Source of the DNA: Megaleporinus macrocephalus
Taxonomy: Eukaryota; Chordata; Actinopteri; Characiformes; Anostomidae
Assembly: GCA_021613375.1 (NCBI GenBank)
Contig: CM038705.1
Span: 10,864,711-10,928,710 of the forward strand
Length of the DNA: 64,000 bases
Direction of reading: 5' to 3'
The notes under the pieces are model-generated. The model had not been told where the DNA came from. It was given only the letters and a program-made list of their open reading frames with translations, and did not search any database. Positions within the stretch are counted from its first letter, which is position 1. Every line of letters begins with the position of its first letter. The position numbers and the translations under genes are program-made. Shown in pieces: positions 55,640-64,000 of this stretch.

Positions 55640-57560
55640 ACCCACTCTGTCTCGTCCCCTCCCTCACTCCCTCTCCTTCACTCTCTCTCCCCACCTCTTT
55701 ATCTCTCTTGATGTCTCTCTTTCTCCTCTCTTTCTCCCACCCACCTACTCTCTCTCTCATTCACCCTCTCTCTCTGCTACTTCTTTCTTTCTCTCTCTCT
55801 CTCCCCACCTCTTTATCTCACTCTACTTCTTTCTTTCCCAATCTCTCTTTCTCCTCTGTCTTTCTCTCACCCACCCTCTCTCTCCGCTACTTCTTTCTTC
55901 CTCTCTCTCTCCCCACCTCTTTCTTACTCTACTTCTCTCTTTTTCCAATCTCTCTTTCTCCTCTATCTTTCTCTCACCCACCCTCTCTCTCTGCTACTTC
56001 TTTCTTCCTCTCTCTCTCTCTCCCCACCTCTTTATCTCACTCTACTTCTGTCTTCCTCTCTCTCCCCACCTCTTTATCTTACTCTACTTCTCTCTTTCTC
56101 AATCTCTCTTTCTCCTCTATCTTTCTCTCACCCACCCTCTCTCTCTGCTACTTCTTTCTTCCTCTCTCTCTCTCTCCCCACCTCTTTATCTCACTCTACT
56201 TCTCTCTTTCCCAATCTCTCTTTCTCCTCTATCTTTCTCTCACCCACCTACTCTCTCTCTGCTACTTCTTTCTTTCTCTCTCTCTCCCCACCTCTTTATC
56301 TCACTCTACTTCTGTCTTCCTCTCTCTCCCCACCTCTTTATCTTACTCTACTTCTCTCTTTCTCAATCTCTCTTTCTCCTCTATCTTTCTCTTGCCCACC
56401 TATTCTCTCTCTCTGCTACTTCTTTCTTCATCTCTCTCCCCACCTCTTTATCTCACTCTATTTCTCTTTCCCAATCTCTCTTTCTCCTCTATCTTTCTCT
56501 CACCCACCCTCTCTCTCCGCTACTTCTTTCTTCCTCTCTCTCTCCCCACCTCTTTATCTCACTCTACTTCTCTCTTTTTCCAATCTCTCTTTCTCCTCTA
56601 TCTTTCTCTCACCCACCCTCTCTCTCCGCTACTTCTTTCTTCCTCTCTCTCTCCCCACCTCTTTATCTCACTCTACTTCTCTCTTTTTCCAATCTCTTTT
56701 TCTCCTCTATCTTTCTCTTGCCCACCTTTCTCTTCCACTCTCTCTCCCTACCTCTTTATCTCACTCTACTTCTCTTTTCTCTCCCACCCACTCTTTCTCT
56801 CCTCCACTATCTCTCCACCTCTCTTTATTCCTCTCTCTGCCCCCTTCTCTCCCTGTCTCTCTCCCCACCTCCTTATCTCAGTGTACTTCTCTCTTTCCCC
56901 ACTCTCTCTCTCCCCATCACGTTTTGTCTCTCTCTCTGACCCAGTCTCTCATTGTCTGCTACCGCTTTCGCTCTCGCCCACCTGTTTTCTCCTCCACTAT
57001 TCCCTTCTCTCTCTCTCTCTCTCTGCCCCTTTCTCTCTTCTCCACTCTCTCTCCCTCACTTTCTCTCCTCCACTCTCTCTCTCCCAGTCTCTTTATCTCA
57101 CTGTACTTCTCTTTCCCACTCTTTCCCTCCACCTCTCTTTATCTCTCTCTCTGCCCCAGCCTCTCAATGTCTGCTACCGCTTTCGCTCTCGCCCACCTGT
57201 ATTCTCCTCCACTCTCCCCTCTCTCTCTCTGCCTTTCTGTCTACCTTTCTCTCTCCTCCACTCTTCCCCCCTCTCTTTTTTCTCCCCCACCCTCTCCCCC
57301 ATTTTTCACTCTATGTCTCTGTCCTCTACCTCTTATTTTCTCTTTCTCTCTCTCCTACCACCTTCTCTTTCCCTGACCTCTCTCTGTCTCTTTCCCACTC
57401 CCTGCCTCCTCTCACTCCCTTGTTCTTCCTTATCATTCTCTCTCTCTCTCCCTGACCTCTCTCTCTGTCTCTCCTTCACCTCTCTCTTTCCCATTCTCTC
57501 TGCTATTGCTCTCTCTTTCATCTCTCTCTCTCTCCCTCTCCCTCATTCACACATTCTGGT
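55640..57560. repeat. 1.9-kb polypyrimidine tract with about 110-bp units
   Basis: CCCCACCTCTTTATCTCACT, AATCTCTCTTTCTCCTCTAT, TTTCTCTCACCCACCCTCTC and GCTACTTCTTTCTTCCTC recur in that order at roughly 110 bases from 55680 to 56720, then loosen. It opens a 679-codon Ser/Leu/Pro frame, which is a composition artefact. Confidence 0.95.
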
Positions 57561-57612
57561 GTGTGGAGAGCTAATAAGTAAATGAATAAAACATACATCC
57601 AGAGGAGTGGGG

Positions 57613-57628
57613 TGCGTGAGAGAGTGAA

Positions 57629-57660
<32 letters not shown>
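57613..57660. repeat. (GA)n microsatellite
   Basis: GA run about 50 bases beyond the large polypyrimidine tract, in the complementary sense. Confidence 0.93.
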
Positions 57661-57661
<1 letters not shown>

Positions 57662-58178
57662 CTCAGGGAATGAGTAGGTGCTCCAGTATGTATTTATTCA
57701 CCTCTGTTTCTCAATTATGTTCAGTGTTTTTTTTCCTTCTCGGTCTCGCATCACTGGAGCGTGAGTGCAGGGGAGTAGGGGTGTTAGGACCCCCGGACAG
57801 TAATTGTTAGAGATATGCGCGTGTGCATGAAAGGTGCTCTCTCTGCTGTAAATCTATGGGAGAATGAATGGGGAGAGTGTGGCTCGCTTGCTTTGCTTTG
57901 TGTTTGTTTATATATTTATTTATTTATTTATTTATTTCCCGCTCTCCTTGGCCGACGGGCCCTTTCCCACTGTTTACACCAAATCTGCTCTGTTCAAAAC
58001 AAAGACGTTTAGTTGTAGAACAACACACACACACACACACATATGCTGCGCCGCACCCTCAAGTCAAAACTCTCTACCCAGAGAATACTCTGCTGCCAGT
58101 GCTATTTTAACTCCAACTCCGCCTCGCCTCCAAACGCAGAGCGAGGCAGTAACTGGATCACTTTGTTCCCTGTGCCGG
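57661..58178. other. Spacer with (TTTA)n and CA
   Basis: TTTA repeats at about 57909-57938 and CA at 58022-58042. Overlapping short frames lack domains. Confidence 0.5.
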
Positions 58179-59591
58179 TACGCACGCTCGCCGAACAGTT
58201 TATTAGGAACACCTGTACATTCATCTCGTTCAGGAAATGATCTAACCAGTCTTTCGCGTGGCAGCAGTGCATAAAGCCATCCAGATATGGTCCAGCAAAG
58301 TCCATAGACATGGTTGGTCTAGTATAGTGTGTTACACCTCTGCCGTCCATGCTGTAGACTGGGGTTCGATTCCCACCTGGGTAACCACCTTAAACTACAC
58401 CATTAAGAGTCCATGGGTAACACTGCCTTCACCTACCTGTGCATAACAACATCCACCAAATGCCATACCTGTAAATAAATGGCATAAAATGAATTAGAAA
58501 TTCCAAAATGTGATCCTGATTGTTAGCCAGGCTGGCTGGAAAACTTCTATAGCTGCTCATCTCCTGGCATTTTCATGCACAACAGCCTCTAAAGTTCCTT
58601 AGAATGGAGTAACATAGAACAAACGTTCAGTGAGCTGCAGTTCGAATGCCTTGTTAATGAAAGAGGTCAACGGAGAATGGCCAGACTTGTTCCAGCTGAC
58701 GGAAGAGCTCAAATAACCAGGTCTACAGGCCACAACAGCAGGGGACCACATCAGACTCCGCTTCTGTGTCAGTCAGTGGGCACCAAAACTTGACAGCTGA
58801 AAACAAAGCCTGGTCTGATGAGACTTGATCTCGGCTGGCAGGCAGTGTTGGTTCTAGAAAATGTTACCAGGGGTGGAGTTTTAGAAAGATGCTAGTGGGA
58901 TCCTGTAAACAGGGATGCAGGTAAAGGGGGTGTACCATCGATCACCGACACTAGTCATGAGAAAGGGGGATGAGAGTTGAAGAGTTGTTCTCCCAAAGAC
59001 AGAACAGGACAGAACAGACCATGAGAATGTGGGATAGGCGTGGTAGTGGAGTTGTTTGGGATTGGTGAATGTTGGGGAGTTGGCTTGTGAGTGCATCTGG
59101 GTGGCCATAAGAACAACACATGATGGTAGGATCTGAATGTGATGCCAACAACATGAATCCATGGACCCAGCAGTCCAGGCTGGTGGAGGTGGGGTAATGG
59201 TGTGGGGGATATTTTCTTTGGGCTGTAGTCTCTTGAATGACACAGTCTATTTAAGTGTTGTTGCTGAGCATGTGCATCCCTTCCAGCATGATAGTGCAAC
59301 ACGTCTCAAAGCAAACGTCCTGTCAAACTGGTTTCATGATGATGAGTTCAGTGTTCTTCAGCAGTAGCCTCCCCAGTCACCGGATCTGAATCCAGTAAGG
59401 CACTTTTGGGATATGGTAGAATGGGAGAATCCCAGCATGAGGATGCACCTGAAAGATCTGCAGGAACTGCATGAGGCAATCCACATGGACCACAATCCCA
59501 AAGAAACGTTTGAGAAATCCATGCCATGAGGAACTAAGGCTGTTCTGAGACCTGCACAGTAGTGTTCCTAATAAAGCCGCCAGTGAGTGTA
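58179..59591 (+). pseudogene. Tc1-like transposon with dead transposase, 1.4 kb
   Basis: The ends carry TTTATTAGGAACACC at the left and GTGTTCCTAATAAA at the right, inside related terminal repeats bounded by TA. On + the remains of a Tc1 transposase appear in order: CATCTCCTGGCATTTTCATG (N-terminal region), GAGGTCAACGGAGAATGGCC, then GGGGVMVWGIF and HDSAT in the frame starting at 59161. A TAG stop follows at 59365-59367. Beyond it, SPDLNPV is followed by Arg where the catalytic Glu is expected. A tRNA-type SINE interrupts the N-terminal part. Full-length relatives encode about 340 residues; this one cannot be active. Confidence 0.9.
58318..58495 (+). mobile_element. tRNA-derived SINE inside the Tc1 element
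   Basis: The box A-like TAGTATAGTGTGTTACACC (58320-58338) and box B GGTTCGATTC (58363-58372) are at tRNA spacing, followed by CCACCTGGGTAA, TAAGAGTCCATGGGTAA and a 3' AAATGCCATACCTGTAAATA tail. It belongs to a different family from the SINEs at 24046 and 28467. Tc1 sequence resumes near 58500. Confidence 0.82.
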
Positions 59592-59733
59592 TGTATACAA
59601 CAGGAAATCATCTAAACCCTGTTTACTATTAACATAAAGTGGTTTAGTGAAAGCCGTGGATAAACAACAGACCCACTAATTACATTATATACTACTAAGG
59701 GAAGTCATCCTGTTCCAGTTCAAGGCCTAAAAC

Positions 59734-60605
59734 TAGAGATGGACCAATCTGCGTTTTTGAGGCCGATTCAGATCGCTGATCACCTTTATGCACGATCAGC
59801 TGATAGCCGATACTGATTGAGGGCGGGGCTATATGCCACCCAGGGCTACATGTAGTTATTAGCGCAAGCAAGTCATAAACATAATATTTTTTAACAAAAT
59901 TTTTAACAAAATTAACAGTAAATAAACAAAGTAAATCAAACAAATATCACCAATACGGCAATCATTACATTTAGACCCTTAATTTAAAACAAAAAAGAAG
60001 ATAATTAAATAAATGTAGTAAAAACTGCAGTCATTTTAAACAAAATCTGTAATAATTAAATGTATCTTGAATTGTTGCTGCTGTTCTGTTCGTACCGGTC
60101 AGATCTGGTCTGTATGGTGTTCTGGGTTGTTTGTTTTGTGCTAACTGCTCGTGCTAGCTCTGCTGTTTGCTGATACTCACTGTATTCAGCCGTGTGGTGT
60201 ACTCTTGAGTGCTGTATTAGATTAGTAGTGTTAAATGTCTTTGGTTCCCACGAGAGACGCTGATTTTACCAATTTTACAAAACGCCCTGCATGAGTCACA
60301 TACGGTAAAACACTGCCAGACGGACGACATGTTTTCTTGTCAGCACATGCCGTGAACGCCATAAACTGTTTCTGCGACGCCGCTGCTTTAGAAAATCTGT
60401 CGAAAATGAAAGGGTATGTATTCCCACCTAGCGGTTCAGAGAGGAATTGCAGGGAGCTGGCCGGAGGGCTCCTTGTCCTGGATGAACCGCTAGCTGTAAA
60501 TACAGAAATTAGGCTCATTTGTTTAAAGGCATCGATCGGCTCTCGGGATCGGCTAAATTTAAGAAAAGTCGGCCGATACATAGCCGTTCAATGCTTCTAT
60601 CTCTA
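59734..60605. mobile_element. hAT element, 872 bp, perfect 8-bp duplication
   Basis: The left end TAGAGATGGA and right end TCTATCTCTA are inverted with 9 of 10 matches. CCTAAAAC is present at both 59726-59733 and 60606-60613, an exact 8-base target duplication. Frames inside (60337-60672 on +, 60581-60231 on -) have no motif I can name. No intact transposase. Confidence 0.9.
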
Positions 60606-60730
60606 CCTAAAACATAATAAGCATGATTTACATACCAAGTATGATTTATATGTCAGTAAATCAATTAAATGAACATATGCAGCAAACAAATGCTGTAAAT
60701 GAACATATCATCTCTGTCCAATAAAAAACA

Positions 60731-60938
60731 GTATCTCCATTTTTTTGTTCATTTTTCTTTTTCTGTATTATTTGAACACAACAGCTGCCCTTTAGAACCT
60801 GAGACATTTTCATGATGAACAGACCAACAAAAACACTCTAAAATCTCTTCGAATAAAACCTCTTTACATTAACTTACATTGAAAATGAAGAATGTTTTTG
60901 GCCTCTCCTGTAAAGTTACTATTTTGGAGATGCTTCTT
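60731..60938 (-). mobile_element. MITE with AAGTATCTCC ends, copy 6 (best preserved)
   Basis: AGTATCTCCATTTTTTTG at the left and ACTATTTTGGAGATGCTTC at the right are inverted. The interior has GTATTATTTGAACACAACAG, CATGATGAACAGACCAACAA and AATGTTTTTGGCCTCTCC. It defines the full unit, about 208 bases, with no coding capacity. Confidence 0.82.
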
Positions 60939-61029
60939 TTTACTTGATATATCACACCCTGTTTTAAAAGCTCTATCGTTGCCTGTCCAAATAAAAAAAA
61001 CCCATGTAAATATGAGTGTTCAAAAATGT

Positions 61030-61460
61030 CTATTGCCTAGACAACACTGCATCTAGTTACATGTGGATGGGGCCTAAATCTGTCCGTGCAGTTGCTCGGC
61101 GCTTTAGACAGACTGACCACATCCATGATATACGCAGTGTAACCCGCCACTAGCTCCAAGTCTAAGGTTTCGTGGAGAAGCAGCCGGCGCTGGCTCCTAT
61201 TAGCGGTGCCGCGGTTCAGAAGGGCAGTCTTTCAAAGCCTTTTGTGAGCCACGTTTTTTGATCAGTCGCTCGCTTTTAGCGACCTGCTATCAGGCCTTGT
61301 TCTGTTAAACGTTTAATCAGTGAAACTCTTGGTGTCCCTGCTGGCTCAGCCTTTTACGCTGCCTTCCAGTGCGCCAGTGAATGACTAACTGATTGGACAA
61401 AAGGTGGGCGCGCTAAACAATAATCACGGTGATGCACCGTTAATGGTGCAAACACACAGT
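61030..61460. other. Possible conserved noncoding element
   Basis: Balanced, repeat-free sequence with AGCAGCCGGCGCTGGC, TTAGCGACCTGCTATCAGG and TGACTAACTGATTGGACAA words (the last containing an inverted CCAAT). No coding frame. Confidence 0.33.
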
Positions 61461-62317
61461 CAGAGGTTGGTACAGCAGTCTTAAACAATGCTCAGTCTTG
61501 CTAGCCCAACAAGATAATAAGGCCAAGTGAAGTAAATCAGCCTTTATCAGTATAAAGTAGGAGGTCCATCAACTCCTCCAGTACTGAGTAGGGCTTTACT
61601 TCACAGATCAGTGATAAGTGGATAATGATATGGTAACGAGTTGCACTAACCTAATGTTATGTTAATTGTATAGTTGTTACTATATAAGAAGATAGTAATT
61701 ATACATAGATACAGTCCAGCTCTTATATCAGGATATCTCCTTAAACAACATATCACTCCAGTGCTTTCAGGTTATTACAGGGTTTTGCAATATTAGAGCT
61801 ATTATGACTCCACAACGATGAAGTAGTTCATGTGTTATTAGCGCTGTAAAATACTAATTCACTCGTGTCTACTTTGTTTCGGGCATGATATGATGTACAG
61901 ACATAATTACAGGCTGTAATTAGAGTCAAACTAAGCTGTATTAGAGCCGTAAAAAGCAAACGCACTGTTTTCCATCTTGTATCTAAGCTACTGCAGCTCA
62001 TTTCAGGCTCGTCCAAGTAATGTGGGTAAGAGGTTGCACATGTAGGACTGTCTACATGGGGATGTTGCCCAGAACTGATGTACAACAGAAGTAAGTATAT
62101 TGAGATTTCTGTAAAACCTAAGCTACAAAAAAGCCATTTTTGATGGGACAGCCATCTTGGATCTGACCCAATGTAACAGAATGAAGTAAATGAATTAAAA
62201 TTTAGGCTGTGAATGGAATAGATGCTTGTTCGCATGTACGGGCTCCACTGGTTCAAGTGTCCAAATCATGTCAGCGTTAGTCAGTCTAGAAAAAGATGGC
62301 TCTTCAAGGGTTCTATA
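61461..62317. other. Unique-looking sequence
   Basis: No gene or recognised transposon until the TTCTTCAAGGGTTCTATAA fragment at about 62295, which resembles the MITE at 63590-63760. The 142-codon minus frame at 62256-61828 has no domain. Confidence 0.4.
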
Positions 62318-62610
62318 ATCAATCAATCAATCAATCAACATTCAGTTGTGTAGCGCTTGTTACAACCAGTGTTGTCTCAAAACAGCTTTATAGAAAGTTT
62401 ATGAAAAAAAGAGAGGAAAATAGAAAGCGTCTATGCATAAACATATAAGAAAGGGTATCAACGTCCAAGCCCACCTAGAGCAAGCCAAAGGTGAGAATGG
62501 CAAGGAAACACTCCATTGGTAAGGAACCCAGGCTCAAGGGAGGAACCCATCATCCTTTGGTCAAACCCAGAATGGCAAAGCTAATGGGATTATAAAACAG
62601 AATAAAACAA
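62318..62610 (+). mobile_element. Dispersed fish repeat beginning with (AATC)n
   Basis: AATCAATCAATCAATC, GTGTAGCGCTTGTTACAACC, TGTTGTCTCAAAACAGCTTT, GAGCAAGCCAAAGGTGAGAA and GGCAAGGAAACACTCC are the ordered words of a dispersed repeat I recognise in fish. No coding capacity. Confidence 0.7.
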
Positions 62611-62658
62611 GAAGCTTGGCTTTAATATGTTTAATAAATATTCTAGTTCAGGAGGTAG

Positions 62659-63415
62659 TAGAGCTGGGCGATCTTAGATTTTTCACAAAAAAATCGGAAT
62701 TTAGATTTTAATCGATTTGTTTGCTGGCAGACGCTTTGCAGAGCCCAGGTGTCGTTAACAAAATGTATTGTTAAACTCATGTAGGGCTGCATCGCTCAGC
62801 AGGACCACAGGTCAGTGGTGGAGTCATAATACGACACGTCCTCCTCCAGCTCTCTGGTGATTCTTTGGCGTGTGTGGTTATACAGTTGTGGCAACTTTAG
62901 AAAAATATTGGCGGCTTGGTAACCTGGTATAAAACAGGTCTAACACCTGTCAGACTTTTCCACCGTATATATGGGCGCCATGTCTTTTGCAATCGCTGTA
63001 GCATCTGTGATTGCTGTCCAACATGCCCCAATATTATCATACTCCTCCCACTCCGCTGCACGTTTCTGTTTAAGGTGTTGGAATAAGATTTTCAAACACA
63101 CCTGACAGCAAAGACTTGTTTGGTCTGTGTCTGACGCCAAAAAACCAACCCAATTCCAGATTATGGAGGAAGCTACTTCTTTCTCGGGGACAAATTCCAG
63201 CTTTCCTCCAATCGCTAGCATGTCGTTTATACGTGTCTATGGCGAATGGGGGGGAGGGGCAGGGGTTGATCACTCTGAACTATGAAAGCCCAAAGGGGGA
63301 CGTCGGTGGCGAAGTTACAACAGAGAAAACATATCATAAAACATTTCATAAAAACATATCGTCCTTAACTGTAAATTCAAATTAATTGATAAGATCGATG
63401 TATCGCCCAGCTCTA
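62659..63415 (-). mobile_element. hAT element, 757 bp, with BED-finger fragment
   Basis: TAGAGCTGGGCGAT at the left and ATCGCCCAGCTCTA at the right are perfect inverted repeats. GGAGGTAG (62651-62658) and GGAGTTAG (63416-63423) agree at 7 of 8 bases. A transposase fragment is read on the minus strand at 63221-62940. The element is an internally deleted derivative of an autonomous hAT. Confidence 0.92.
62940..63221 (-). pseudogene. hAT transposase N-terminal fragment with damaged BED zinc finger
   Basis: The 93-codon frame contains IWNWVGF, LCCQVC and LFQHLKQKR, the layout of a BED finger (aromatic start, Cys-x2-Cys, then His-x3-5-His/Cys). The final His position is Arg, and the segment between the Cys pair and FQHL is shortened. 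It continues with AIAKDMAPIYTVEKS, a motif following the finger in ZBED-like hAT transposases. The catalytic domain and dimerisation region are absent. Autonomous relatives would bind the element ends and cut DNA; this cannot. Confidence 0.82.
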
Positions 63416-63423
63416 GGAGTTAG

Positions 63424-63589
63424 TGATGTAAAAGTCTGAACCATCTCATAGGTTCTCAGAGTGAGAGATGTTGTGCAGATGTTGGTGGTTCTATTATAGT
63501 AATTCTGGTCATGCAGGCTGACGGTCAGGAGAGCATCAACAAGTCAGGCAGGAGGGACAGTTGATCAGCCAGTGGGGATGGAGCTCTGG
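63424..63589. other. Short unique spacer
   Basis: No recognised feature between the hAT right flank and the next MITE. Confidence 0.4.
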
Positions 63590-63760
63590 TGACTTCTAGT
63601 AAAGGCAATGGTTGTATTTAGAACCATGAGTTCTGTATACAAGCATTTCATGCTTAAATGGTTCCTGTATGGTGAAATGGGTCTTTAGATTGGTGGAAAA
63701 TGTGTTGTAAACTTTGGTATGAAGAACCTTATTGAAAAGGGGTCTATAAAAAAAAATTAT
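63590..63760 (+). mobile_element. MITE-like dispersed repeat
   Basis: TTTAGAACCATGAGTTCTGTA, CATTTCATGCTTAAATGGTTC, TATGGTGAAATGGGTCTTTAG and AATGTGTTGTAAAC are ordered words of a small repeat common in fish intergenic DNA. No coding capacity. Confidence 0.6.
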
Positions 63761-64000
63761 TTATTTTCCAAGCCACTTATTCCAGTCTATCCCAGCGCTC
63801 ATTGGGCAGAAGGCAGGAAACACCTTGGACAGGCCACAAGTCAGGGGACAATTTAGCATCTCCAATTTGCCTGACTGCTTGGACCTGGGGGGGGGGACCT
63901 ATATATATATTTATGGGAAAAACAAACAAACACCACCCAGAAAAGAGCCCAGACAGGCAACAGCAATACCCCCACTGTGCCACCATGCTGCCCAGCTTTT
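63761..64000 (+). mobile_element. LINE-type 3' tail repeat, copy 3
   Basis: TTTTCCAAGCCACTTATTCC, CCTTGGACAGGCCACAAGTC and GGGGACAATTTAGCATCTCC match a related subfamily of the tails at 43620 and 47555. A G-run lies at about 63888-63896. It runs to near the window edge. Confidence 0.62.

Noticed and set aside
55546..57585. 679-codon Ser/Leu/Pro frame
   Set aside because: Same composition artefact over the second polypyrimidine tract; neighbouring frames are open too.
61828..62256. 142-codon minus frame with hydrophobic segments
   Set aside because: No family recognised, no supporting context, and a length compatible with chance in 64 kb.

Overview
This 64 kb window reads as intergenic or intronic DNA from a ray-finned fish. 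The basis is the mixture of families: Tc1-like and hAT elements, tRNA-derived SINEs, the LINE-type tail that occurs all over teleost genomes, and very abundant CA, TA, GA and AAT microsatellites. Several families seem familiar to me from otophysan fishes (characins and allies), but the species cannot be fixed from sequence alone. I found no protein-coding gene and no credible exon. Every long open frame lies in a low-complexity tract, a minisatellite or a transposon remnant. The only coding-derived sequence is broken transposase (Tc1 at 10.9-11.6, 26.8-27.5 and 58.2-59.6 kb; a hAT BED finger at 63.0-63.2 kb) and a short LINE reverse-transcriptase fragment near 50.6 kb.

Layout. 0.8-3.3 kb is a 37-bp minisatellite of about 68 units with visible higher-order copying. 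4.3-6.8 kb is a 42-bp minisatellite whose unit resembles a Tc1 terminal repeat. 7.3-9.0 kb is a polypyrimidine tract. 9.7-16.6 kb is AT-rich and packed with small DNA transposons, long TA microsatellites and a 147-bp palindrome. 17.1-17.6 kb is purine-rich. 18.1-20.0 kb is a 65-bp tandem array that decays to the right. 20-26.7 kb is the quietest stretch and the most likely to hold conserved regulatory sequence; it includes a tight cluster of transcription-factor-like sites near 21.9 kb. 26.8-31.2 kb is a stack of nested insertions: LTR in Tc1, LTR in SINE, hAT in hAT. 32.8-34.8 kb carries a dispersed repeat, then facing GA and CT tracts. 35.4-36.8 kb is another nested cluster. 38.0-39.7 kb is purine-rich with a 190-bp tandem unit. 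40.7-46.3 kb contains two collinear related blocks, one carrying a six-unit array of hAT-terminus-like sequence. 46.6-46.9 kb has a POU-type palindrome in a non-repetitive island. 48-54 kb mixes hAT, TTAA-flanked and LINE remnants. 55.6-57.6 kb is a second long polypyrimidine tract. 58-64 kb holds a Tc1 with a SINE inside and two well-delimited hAT elements.

There is no operon or pathway. The coherent story is genome dynamics: transposons land in repeats and in each other, and transposon ends appear to be amplified into tandem arrays. I did not find a credible new molecular system. The strongest observations are transposon boundaries with target-site duplications I could read directly, the higher-order structure of the minisatellites, and a few possible enhancers that need a conservation test.
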